From an uncultured bacterium (GTDB lineage: Bacteria; Patescibacteriota; Saccharimonadia; Saccharimonadales; Saccharimonadaceae), in assembly GCA_938030735.1 (NCBI GenBank), contig CALHIM010000007.1, positions 62,001-126,000 on the forward strand: a stretch of DNA of 64,000 nt. The letters run 5' to 3'. The notes under the pieces were generated by a model. It had not been told where the DNA came from. It ran no database searches and worked only from the letters and a program-made list of their open reading frames with translations. Position numbers and translations under genes: made by a program. Numbering within the stretch: position 1 is the stretch's first letter; each line of letters opens with the position of its first letter. Positions 43,232 to 49,802 of the stretch are shown here, one piece after another.

Positions 43232-43393
43232 ATGGCTTCAATTTTTCCAGCAGACACTGCTACAAAATTGATCGAATCAATTACCACTGTTATTTCTGAC
43301 AATATGGGCATTGTTATTGCCCTACTCGGATTTACAATTGGTGTTTCTCTCGCATTTCGATTGATTCGCAAATATTCAAAAGTTAAAGCGTAA
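43232..43393 (+). CDS. Inovirus major coat protein (gVIII-like)
   Basis: 53 residues in the classic layout: an amphipathic, acidic N-terminus (FPADTATKLIESITTV), a central membrane helix (MGIVIALLGFTIGVSLAF) and a basic C-terminus (RLIRKYSKVKA) that would contact packaged DNA. There is no cleavable signal peptide, as in Pf3-type coat proteins. AAAGGAG lies at ideal spacing before the ATG. Two covarying hairpins follow the stop. Assignment is from size, topology and position. Confidence 0.8.
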   Translation: MASIFPADTATKLIESITTVISDNMGIVIALLGFTIGVSLAFRLIRKYSKVKA

Positions 43394-43397
43394 CCTT

Positions 43398-43473
43398 GAC
43401 CTGAGCAAGTCGCTAAACTGCTCTATAGCGCTTTAATATTCTGTAGACCTGGGCATAAGTCTCTAAACTGCCC
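43398..43473 (+). repeat. Tandem covarying hairpins after the coat gene
   Basis: Two related units, 43398-43423 and 43446-43473, each read GACCTGRGCA...CTAAACTGCYC. In the first, GAGCA pairs with TGCTC; in the second, GGGCA pairs with TGCCC. The matching change on both arms supports RNA structure, probably mRNA stabilisation or partial termination after a highly expressed gene. Confidence 0.65.
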
Positions 43474-43503
43474 CTGTCCATATTAAATTAAGAGAAATTA
43501 TTT

Positions 43504-43665
43504 ATGAATTATACAACTGTCGATTCTGGAGTAGTTTTATCTTCACTGCTCGAACTCATTAAAGAATTTTTTATTTTTATTCTACCAGTTATAGCGTTTT
43601 TAGCAGGCGTTTATTTCGTATGGAGAATGATAATCTATCTATTGTTTAAGCAAAGGATGTTTTAA
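43504..43665 (+). CDS. Inovirus small membrane protein (minor tip protein candidate)
   Basis: 53 residues: a short polar N-terminus, then a hydrophobic stretch from about residue 22 to 40 (FFIFILPVIAFLAGVYFVW) and a basic end. It sits between the major coat and pIII genes, where filamentous phages encode pVII/pIX-type tip proteins. Its stop overlaps the next start by one base (TAATG), so the two are coupled. AGAGAA before the ATG is a weak ribosome site. Confidence 0.6.
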   Translation: MNYTTVDSGVVLSSLLELIKEFFIFILPVIAFLAGVYFVWRMIIYLLFKQRMF

Positions 43666-43781
43666 TGCGTATCTGGTCGCCACTTCACGAGCCTGTATAT
43701 TTCGATCATATAACTTGGCTTGCGATAATAATAGTTTTGATAATTGGTTTTGTAATAATAAAAAGTTTAGGAGAAAAATAA
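43665..43781 (+). CDS. Inovirus tiny membrane protein (minor tip protein candidate)
   Basis: 38 residues with one membrane helix (ITWLAIIIVLIIGFVIIK) after a short N-terminus MRIWSPLHEPVYFDH. It is coupled by TAATG to the previous gene and ends with GGAGAAAAATAAA, so its last codons hold the ribosome-binding site of the pIII gene. Together with the previous gene it fits a pVII/pIX pair. Confidence 0.6.
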   Translation: MRIWSPLHEPVYFDHITWLAIIIVLIIGFVIIKSLGEK

Positions 43782-43782
43782 A

Positions 43783-45369
43783 ATGAAGAAAATAGCTATA
43801 TATTCGATTTTGTTTTTCTCTATTTTTTCAACCTTTTTTTCGACAAGTTTAGCTTTTGCTGATGATAATAATAACGATGAGTATAAGCATTATAGAAATA
43901 TAAAAGCCCAAAATTATTACAATGAATCTTGGAAAAAACTTGATAAGTATAATATGCGAAAAACAACAGATCTAGATGTTGTATATAGTAATCATCAAGG
44001 TGATTTACACTATTTTAAACTGTATAATGAACGATTCGACCCCGTTCTTGGTAGAATTGTAATTGAAAAAAATGTACAAAATGAATTTCACCCTTTGCAA
44101 AGTTTTTGGGGTGCAGTATGCGATCAGAACTCAAGAAAATTTTATGGAGAATTAACAAAACAAAAACTCGATGAGGCGTGTAAGGCTCACTTTAAAGGTG
44201 CAAAATCTTTAATGTCAGTATCTTATCAAAAAACTAACAATGAAACTCAAGCTTATTTATTAGTATATACTGGTAAAAAAGATATAGAATTTTCTTTTAA
44301 AGATTCTGGATTTTTTTCTCAACCATTAGATAAAAGTGAAGAACAAAATTTTATTCAAATCAGTGTAAGAATTTCAATAGCTCAAGATTGGCAAGAAAGA
44401 ACAAAACAATACAATAGCATTGAACTATCTGCCTCTAACCCTCAATTTTATACTTTTGATTATGGATCTGAATTTAGATTATTCGGATTAATGGGTAAAA
44501 ATGAAGTTGATAGTTTTCTCGCTTATGCACCTTTATATAATCAATTTAAAGTTGTTTACCCTGATGATTTTAATGCAGAAAATAAACCTTTAAGCGATAT
44601 CGAAGATTCAATTACTCAAAAAAATAAATCTAAATTCTGGCCATATTTCTCGTATAAGGTATCAAAAATGAACCTTAACGGTTTTATTATAGCGATCGAC
44701 AATAAGGGTAAAGAACCGTTCCAAATAACGCAAGTTCGCCCTTATTACGAGCTTTACAATGAAGATAAAAGCCAAAAAATGTTCTCATATTCAGGTGATT
44801 CATTACTCGATAATTTCAATTACGATTTTGAAGAAAAAGGCACATATTGGGTAAAAACTCAAATTCAAGCTAAACCGCCACTTTTAGGCTTTGGTCAAAA
44901 TGTCGAAGTTATTCAGCCTGTTTGGACTAAAGTTTTGATTAACGGTGAAAGTTATGAAGTCGCAAATACTTCATTTGATAAAAACTCAAATGTTCGATGT
45001 GATGGCCAAACTTGCGATGTTCCTGCTTTTGCAAGCGATTGTGCCGCCTTGAACCCCAAAAATTTTGGCGATTTCACCCGTTGTAGCTTTAACAAGATTG
45101 ATACTAAATCAAGAGAACGATTCGGCGTTATTTATTCCCCTTTTCGATTTTCACAAGATATAATTGGTCGTTTAAGCAACATTAACACTGTTTCGTGTAA
45201 TATAAGAATTCATAATTACACTGCTTCTCTCTGTTTTATTCAAGAAAGAACGCCTCAATTATACACGGTTATGACTATTTTATCTAACGGCGTTGTTTTA
45301 TTCGGTTTTTCACTATATGTTTATAAGCAAGCCTTGCATTTCTTTGCTGGTGATGGAGAAGATAACTAA
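43783..45369 (+). CDS. Inovirus pIII-like adsorption protein
   Basis: 528 residues: signal peptide (IAIYSILFFSIFSTFFSTSLAFA), a large extracellular region with two Cys near residues 110-130 and a Cys-rich block near 405-435 (CDGQTCDVPAFASDC, FTRCSF), further Cys near 470-485, and a C-terminal membrane helix (YTVMTILSNGVVLFGFSLYVY) with a short tail. This is the architecture of filamentous phage pIII, which binds the host receptor and ends assembly. Receptor-binding domains cannot be recognised. Confidence 0.75.
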   Translation: MKKIAIYSILFFSIFSTFFSTSLAFADDNNNDEYKHYRNIKAQNYYNESWKKLDKYNMRKTTDLDVVYSNHQGDLHYFKLYNERFDPVLGRIVIEKNVQNEFHPLQSFWGAVCDQNSRKFYGELTKQKLDEACKAHFKGAKSLMSVSYQKTNNETQAYLLVYTGKKDIEFSFKDSGFFSQPLDKSEEQNFIQISVRISIAQDWQERTKQYNSIELSASNPQFYTFDYGSEFRLFGLMGKNEVDSFLAYAPLYNQFKVVYPDDFNAENKPLSDIEDSITQKNKSKFWPYFSYKVSKMNLNGFIIAIDNKGKEPFQITQVRPYYELYNEDKSQKMFSYSGDSLLDNFNYDFEEKGTYWVKTQIQAKPPLLGFGQNVEVIQPVWTKVLINGESYEVANTSFDKNSNVRCDGQTCDVPAFASDCAALNPKNFGDFTRCSFNKIDTKSRERFGVIYSPFRFSQDIIGRLSNINTVSCNIRIHNYTASLCFIQERTPQLYTVMTILSNGVVLFGFSLYVYKQALHFFAGDGEDN

Positions 45370-45677
45370 TGGATATTTCAGGTTTTATTTCACAAATTTT
45401 AACAGTATTGATAAACCCCGTTTTTGAGATAATTTACTGGTTAATTTCGCTAGTTCCAAAAATTCCAGACTTCCCTTATTCAGTTTATCAGAATTTCAAA
45501 GCTTTTCTCGATTTCGTATTTTCAAGTAATGGTTTAGGTTTCGTGGGCTGGTTTTTCGGTGGCTGGACTATACCGCTCACGGTTATCTCTATCGGTGTAG
45601 CTATCAGCTTAGCAAGACTTGGCTATTTATTGATTATGTTTATTATTACAAAACTACCTGTTGGGGTTAAACGATGA
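45369..45677 (+). CDS. Inovirus pVI-like minor coat protein
   Basis: 102 residues, strongly hydrophobic with about three membrane segments (ISQILTVLINPVFEIIYWLISLV, GFVGWFFGGWTIPLTVISIGVAISL, YLLIMFIITKL) and a basic end. Size, topology and the slot between pIII and Zot are those of pVI. Start and stop overlap both neighbours (TAATG; ATGA), so pIII, pVI and Zot are translated as one chain. Confidence 0.72.
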   Translation: MDISGFISQILTVLINPVFEIIYWLISLVPKIPDFPYSVYQNFKAFLDFVFSSNGLGFVGWFFGGWTIPLTVISIGVAISLARLGYLLIMFIITKLPVGVKR

Positions 45678-46405
45678 CATATGCGGATTATATCAAAAAA
45701 TCGATTAAGCCAGATTTTGGCGTTATAATCGATGACTATCACGATAGAAAAAATAAAGATTACTTCCGCCCTTCTGGTGTTTCGGTTTATGTAGGCTGGC
45801 AAGGTGGAGGCAAAACCCTTTCTGCTGTTTATCACATCGATAAACTTATGCAGATTTACCCTAAAGCAAAACTCGTAACAAATATTTTGTTTAATCGTGA
45901 ATTTATCGACTATGCAGATAGAATTATTGAATTTCAAACTGTTGATGAATTAGCTGAATTACTCGTAAAGACAAACAACAATGAGTTAGGTGTTATTTAT
46001 TTAATTGATGAGATTCAAACATATTTTAACTCGCTCGAAAGTAAAAATATACCACCATATATCTTTACTGAAATTTCGCAACAACGAAAACAGCGCAAGC
46101 TTATTATTGGCACTTCTCAGTTATGGGATCGAATGGCGAAACCCTTTCGAGAACAAGCAAATTATGAGATTCACTGCAGAACAATTTTTAATATTTTCAC
46201 GATTCAAACGGTGATCGATGCGCACACATTAAAGCTTGATGAAAAGACTGGTCGATCTGTTGGTAACATCGTAAAAAGAGGCTGGTTTTTCCACAATAGA
46301 AGAATTAGAAAACTATATGATACTTTCCAAAAGGTCGTTTCATCTGCAAATCAAATGGATATTTTCGAAAATCGACCAAACTATATAATATCAAAGAAGA
46401 AGTAA
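45674..46405 (+). CDS. Zot/pI-family inovirus assembly ATPase
   Basis: 243 residues with Walker A GWQGGGKT (41-48), Walker B VIYLIDEIQ (107-115) and the Zot-type sensor region ISQQRKQRKLIIGTSQLWDR. This ATPase drives phage extrusion through the membrane and is the hallmark gene of inoviruses. No membrane segment or extracytoplasmic C-terminal domain follows the ATPase, unlike pI of diderm-host phages that contacts the outer-membrane secretin, in line with a host lacking an outer membrane. No secretin gene is present. Confidence 0.88.
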   Translation: MTYADYIKKSIKPDFGVIIDDYHDRKNKDYFRPSGVSVYVGWQGGGKTLSAVYHIDKLMQIYPKAKLVTNILFNREFIDYADRIIEFQTVDELAELLVKTNNNELGVIYLIDEIQTYFNSLESKNIPPYIFTEISQQRKQRKLIIGTSQLWDRMAKPFREQANYEIHCRTIFNIFTIQTVIDAHTLKLDEKTGRSVGNIVKRGWFFHNRRIRKLYDTFQKVVSSANQMDIFENRPNYIISKKK

Positions 46406-46409
46406 TTTT

Positions 46410-46444
46410 CACTGCGCGCGATACGCAATGCGTCGCGTGCAGTG
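46410..46444 (+). other. Strong GC-rich hairpin between Zot and the next phage gene
   Basis: CACTGC.CGCGA..CGC and GCG.TCGCG.GCAGTG pair along about 14 positions around a short loop, in an otherwise AT-rich area. No T tract follows. It may be an origin, a packaging hairpin or an mRNA processing site. Confidence 0.5.
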
Positions 46445-46459
46445 ATTGGAGGATTTATT

Positions 46460-46726
46460 ATGCTATATGAGCTTAAAATTACACGCAAATTTCAATATAC
46501 ACTTTATCATAACAGAACACCACTTGCGCATTATAGAACGAAAAAAGACGCAAAAACTGCACTTTGGATAATTAAAAATAAATTCGACACTTTAGACAAA
46601 ATTCAAAAACATATGAAAATTTATACAGTTAGTTATCTCAATAATACACATCTATCTGTATATCAATATTGTCAAGATTTTGAGATAAAACAATATTTCA
46701 AAATTGAACGAGAACAAATCGGCTGA
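46460..46726 (+). CDS. Phage protein of unknown function
   Basis: 88 residues, soluble and basic, rich in Tyr, Lys and His (MLYELKITRKFQYTLYHN..). Two short motifs, HYRTKKDAKTALWIIK and LSVYQYCQDFEIKQYF, give no family. I chose ATG 46460 because GGAGG lies seven bases upstream; a GTG at 46442 is an alternative lying inside the hairpin. In inoviruses this position holds regulators or replication helpers. Confidence 0.65.
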   Translation: MLYELKITRKFQYTLYHNRTPLAHYRTKKDAKTALWIIKNKFDTLDKIQKHMKIYTVSYLNNTHLSVYQYCQDFEIKQYFKIEREQIG

Positions 46727-46740
46727 CAAAAGGAGATTAA

Positions 46741-47040
46741 ATGTTTAAAATATTTTTAGAAAAACAATTTAAAAATGAAGAAGAAGCTGAAAAATACTTT
46801 AATTATTTAAAAGCAAAAGCAATTATCAAGCAAGATAGTAAAGAATTTAAGCCAGATTGGGATAACCCAATTGAGAAAAGGTTCTTTGGTTATTATAATC
46901 TTATAGACAAAGAACTATGTTACTTTAATGCTTTTGAAAATATGGAAAATAAAATATATTTCAAGACTAAAGAAGACATCAAAGAAAGCTTTAAAAAACA
47001 CTTCGAAGAATGGAAAATTTATCTTAATTATTACGATTAA
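46741..47040 (+). CDS. Phage protein of unknown function
   Basis: 99 residues, acidic to neutral, very rich in aromatic residues, Lys and Glu (FKNEEEAEKYFNYLKAKA; FKKHFEEWKIYLNYYD). Predicted mostly helical at both ends with no membrane segment. AAAGGAG lies before the ATG. It is followed by the hairpin at 47050 and then Rep. No function can be assigned. Confidence 0.65.
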   Translation: MFKIFLEKQFKNEEEAEKYFNYLKAKAIIKQDSKEFKPDWDNPIEKRFFGYYNLIDKELCYFNAFENMENKIYFKTKEDIKESFKKHFEEWKIYLNYYD

Positions 47041-47048
47041 GTGGGGGT

Positions 47049-47090
47049 CGTTGCCCCTTGGGGCAACTCTTGTCAAAGACCACACTTAAC
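47049..47090. repeat. Hairpin and inverted-repeat arm 1 (before Rep)
   Basis: A palindrome GTTGCCCC TT GGGGCAAC (47050-47067) lies in a 28-base segment (47049-47076) found again, exactly inverted, at 49187-49214. Flanking CCACACTTAAC (47080-47090) is also shared. It is a candidate replication origin or packaging signal, or possibly a terminator. Confidence 0.8.
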
Positions 47091-47122
47091 GGACAAAAAC
47101 GCTAATTTAAGGAGATTATTTA

Positions 47123-48085
47123 ATGCAAGTATTTTCTATTAAAAAACAAATAATTTTAAAAACACCTTTAAAAGAACAATCATCAGGTATTTTAAACAGA
47201 ATTTATAAAAAAAGACCAGATCTTAAATTTAAAGAGATCTCAAGTTATGCGAAAATTTACCCTGATTTTGTTAAAATAGTTAAATATAATAGACCTATTG
47301 TATTCACTAATTTTTTAGACCGTGGCTATTCTGCTTTTTTAACTAATGAAGAAAATGATGAAGAACAAGATTATCTGCAAAAGTCGATTAACCGTACAAA
47401 AACTAAGATATCAGATTATATACTATGTAATAATTTTACTCATTTCATTACTTTCACTTTCGACCCCAAAAATTCTAAAGTTAAAAGCGAAGAAAACCGT
47501 CACGATTTACTCAAGATGTCAAAACTATTGATTACTTGGATAAATTCAGAACAGATAAATCACTTTAGACTTCACGGCCACCGATTTAAATATTTAATTG
47601 TTCCAGAACGCCATAAAAATAACGCTTGGCATTTCCACGCCGTTTTTGAAGATTATAAAAATGAAATTGAAGACTTTTATAGCTCAAAAAACAAATATTT
47701 AACTGTCGATGAAATACGATCAAAAAACAAAAAACCTAAAAATCAAAGGGGTTTTATTCCCCGTTACACTTTAGGTCGATCTGAAATCGCCCCTATTAAA
47801 GACAAAACTAAAATGTCGAATTATATCAAAAAATACATTACTAAAGAACTTATTAACGAAAAAAATAAAAAGCGCTACTGGTGTTCAAAAAATCTAAAGA
47901 CACCTGAAATTATTGAAAATATTGTCGAATCTTCAACTACAATATCTAAAGAATATCTCTTAAAAGAATACGATTATCACAAAATTTATATAATACCTAA
48001 AAATAGTGAGTATTTTAATTTTTTAGACTTTGCAAATAAAGTAAATCTCACTTTAAAACGCCGAAAATTTAATATAAAAATATAA
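47123..48085 (+). CDS. Inovirus rolling-circle replication initiator (HUH Rep)
   Basis: 320 residues. The three motifs of HUH endonucleases are visible: motif I HFITFTF (107-113), motif II WHFHAVF (169-175, His-hydrophobic-His metal site) and motif III NYIKKYITKE (233-242) with candidate catalytic tyrosines at 234 and 238. It would nick the double-stranded phage DNA and start single-strand synthesis. It lies after the hairpin at 47050 and is preceded by AAGGAG. Confidence 0.88.
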   Translation: MQVFSIKKQIILKTPLKEQSSGILNRIYKKRPDLKFKEISSYAKIYPDFVKIVKYNRPIVFTNFLDRGYSAFLTNEENDEEQDYLQKSINRTKTKISDYILCNNFTHFITFTFDPKNSKVKSEENRHDLLKMSKLLITWINSEQINHFRLHGHRFKYLIVPERHKNNAWHFHAVFEDYKNEIEDFYSSKNKYLTVDEIRSKNKKPKNQRGFIPRYTLGRSEIAPIKDKTKMSNYIKKYITKELINEKNKKRYWCSKNLKTPEIIENIVESSTTISKEYLLKEYDYHKIYIIPKNSEYFNFLDFANKVNLTLKRRKFNIKI

Positions 48086-48120
48086 CAGTTATATCTTAAC
48101 TTGTTAAGTTATAACTCCTT

Positions 48121-48160
48121 ATTTCAATTCATTGAAATAAGCTTATTCTTGATGTATAAT
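48121..48160 (+). promoter_or_regulatory. Operator-like palindrome and promoter of the last phage gene
   Basis: ATTTCAAT TC ATTGAAAT (48121-48138) is a perfect palindrome lying at the -35 region of TATAAT (48155-48160), whose gene starts six bases later. It looks like a repressor site. A further hairpin AACTT/AAGTT at about 48098-48110 follows rep. Confidence 0.55.
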
Positions 48161-48166
48161 TAAAAT

Positions 48167-48349
48167 ATGAACAATGATGAATTCACTGAAAAAGACTATC
48201 TAGAGGCTCAATATAAAATTCAACGAAATATTCAAGCTAATGTTACAACTATAGCGGTTGTAGTTATTATTCAGCTATTTATTACTATTGCGGTTTTAGC
48301 TTTTTTGTATTTTAAATTATCACCTTTCTTCTCTACTTTGCATAAATAA
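48167..48349 (+). CDS. Small phage membrane protein
   Basis: 60 residues: a polar helix (EFTEKDYLEAQYKIQRNIQ) then one long membrane segment (TTIAVVVIIQLFITIAVLAFLYF). It has its own operator-like promoter and its own terminator, unlike the structural genes, so it may be expressed in the lysogen. Superinfection exclusion or replication control are guesses. No family is recognised. Confidence 0.65.
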   Translation: MNNDEFTEKDYLEAQYKIQRNIQANVTTIAVVVIIQLFITIAVLAFLYFKLSPFFSTLHK

Positions 48350-48354
48350 TTATA

Positions 48355-48384
48355 AAATAGTGTAAATATTACACTATTTTTTAT
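48355..48384 (+). terminator. Terminator of the last phage gene
   Basis: AAATAGTGTAA ATA TTACACTATTT, a perfect 11 bp stem, followed by T residues. Confidence 0.88.
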
Positions 48385-49172
48385 TATGTTCCTACTTGAT
48401 ATATTGTGCGACGCTTGATATGGACAAACTTCGTGAGTATGAGTTCATAAAAACATTGTAGTTTTTTGCCCTATAATACTCGACAATATCATTTAAGTAT
48501 ATCTTATAGCTCCTTTTAATGTTCTAAACGCTTTTATAGCACGCTTTTTATGTAATTCTACTACAATATACTTATAACCATCTTCATACCGTGAAAAATT
48601 CTTCTTCAAAATCCTTCTACGCCTGTGGAACACTTTAAAGTTGCTCCATAAATCTAATAATACCATAATACTACAAAAATTTAAAATGCTTATGTTCGTT
48701 TTCTGTTCGTATTTGCATTATTAAGCCGAGCCGTTCTGAGCTTAGGAGGGTTGCTCCAACGGCTCTACGACTACATTGACATATTTTGACTTTATCACTA
48801 CTACCCAGCATTTTAAGGCGGTTTACAAGGGGACTGCATAACTTTAAAGTTGAGTTATACCCTACTCTATACTTACAATTTATCAAGTAAGCGAACAAAA
48901 ATAAACAACTGGCTACCTGCGCGCAAAAGCACGCTACGGTAGCAGTTAGGGTAGTTGATCCCAAAAACCGCAAACCGAGCCGTATAGCGATAAACATACG
49001 CCAAAAACGGCTAACGGTTATTGCTATTGCCCCAGTTATTCCCTATTTTCGACCATTTTCTAAGGCTTCTAATTTTACCAGAACTAAAAACCTTCCAATT
49101 TAACTGCACTTTTACTAATCCAATGTAGACAAATATACCCTAAAAACTACTGTTGAAAAGTTGAGTGTGTGT

Positions 49173-49214
49173 GTTAAGTGTGGCTGTTGACAAGAGTTGC
49201 CCCAAGGGGCAACG
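49173..49214. repeat. Hairpin and inverted-repeat arm 2
   Basis: Exact reverse complement of 47049-47076 at 49187-49214, including the GTTGCCCC/GGGGCAAC palindrome (49196-49213), plus shared GTTAAGTGTGG at 49173-49183. The two arms lie about 2.1 kb apart and flank rep and the last phage gene. Confidence 0.8.
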
Positions 49215-49403
49215 CCCCTCCAATTGAACTTATTTAATGCCCCTATTATACACTAAATTTTTCGACCATTCAAGGGACTTGTCAAACTTCTGAACTTGTT
49301 TAAAGCTCATATATGGAAAACTGGAAAAAGCCGTCCGATATCTCATCACCACATATCTTTTGCGACGTCCAAATACGCTCAAAAACGACGACGCGTCAGT
49401 TCC

Positions 49404-49418
49404 GATATATTGTGCGAC
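49404..49418. repeat. Third copy of GATATATTGTGCGAC, candidate attachment or nick site
   Basis: The same 15 bases occur at 42816-42830, 48398-48412 and here. Copies 1 and 3 each stand in front of a gV-like gene, so they probably mark the starts of two tandem phage genomes. Confidence 0.6.
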
Positions 49419-49498
49419 CCTTCTTGTATTTCCTTTTTGAGTATGCTATTATGTTTTTGTAATTAAAAAATATAATTTTCAAGGAGAAAAAATAAATT

Positions 49499-49731
49499 AT
49501 GCAAGAAAAAATTTTAAATCAAGACAATATTATTTCAGCAGTTTCCCGTGTAGCACTTCGAACTCAAAAATCTGAAAAATCTGGAAATTATTTTACTATT
49601 CTAACTCTTCGATTCAAAAATGGTTTAGAAATTGATTATTTTGTTGATAAAAAAGATAAATTTTGACTTATGGATACCATAAAATCATTTCACAATCAGA
49701 TAAAATTGATAACTTTCTAAATGAGGACTAA
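49499..49731 (+). pseudogene. Frameshifted gV-like gene from a second tandem inovirus
   Basis: ATG 49499, preceded by AAGGAG, opens a frame starting MQEKILNQDN that stops at TGA 49664 after 55 residues. Shifting frame at the T run just before this stop continues LTYGYHKIISQ and ends FLNED at 49731, matching the FLNEA end of the intact gene at 42890. A one-base loss in TTTT(T) explains it. Beyond it only a shared 21-base segment (43181-43201 and 49770-49790) remains before the host gene. Confidence 0.7.
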
Positions 49732-49802
49732 CAGCCTATGTGAAACTTAAACTATTAGCCCAAGCTCATAAAACAAAAAGCGAACAAAAATAGAATACGT
49801 GT

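Larger units (their letters stand above)
48385..49498. other. Phage large intergenic region, hairpin-rich, no gene
   Basis: About 1.1 kb without a convincing gene. It contains the repeat GATATATTGTGCGAC at 48398-48412, a nested hairpin GAGCCGTT/AACGGCTC with inner GAGC/GCTC at 48728-48765, a copy of GCGAACAAAAA at 48891, the inverted-repeat arm at 49173-49214, and the third repeat at 49404-49418. Inoviruses keep their origin and packaging signal in such a region. Confidence 0.65.
42434..49795 (+). mobile_element. Inovirus (filamentous phage) prophage plus tandem remnant
   Basis: All phage genes run on the plus strand, in the conserved inovirus order from a gV-like protein through coat, pIII, pVI and Zot to Rep, followed by about 1 kb of non-coding DNA. 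The repeat GATATATTGTGCGAC at 42816 and 49404 precedes a similar gene each time, giving a phage unit of about 6.6 kb, a normal inovirus size. After the second repeat a degraded copy of the first gene remains. Outer borders are approximate. TTTCGAAA words, frequent in host genes, are scarce here. Confidence 0.88.

Noticed and set aside
48671..48997. 108-residue open frame on the minus strand in the phage non-coding region
   Set aside because: No ribosome-binding site, odd composition (many Cys, Ser and Arg) and overlap with hairpins; more likely a chance frame in the phage intergenic region.
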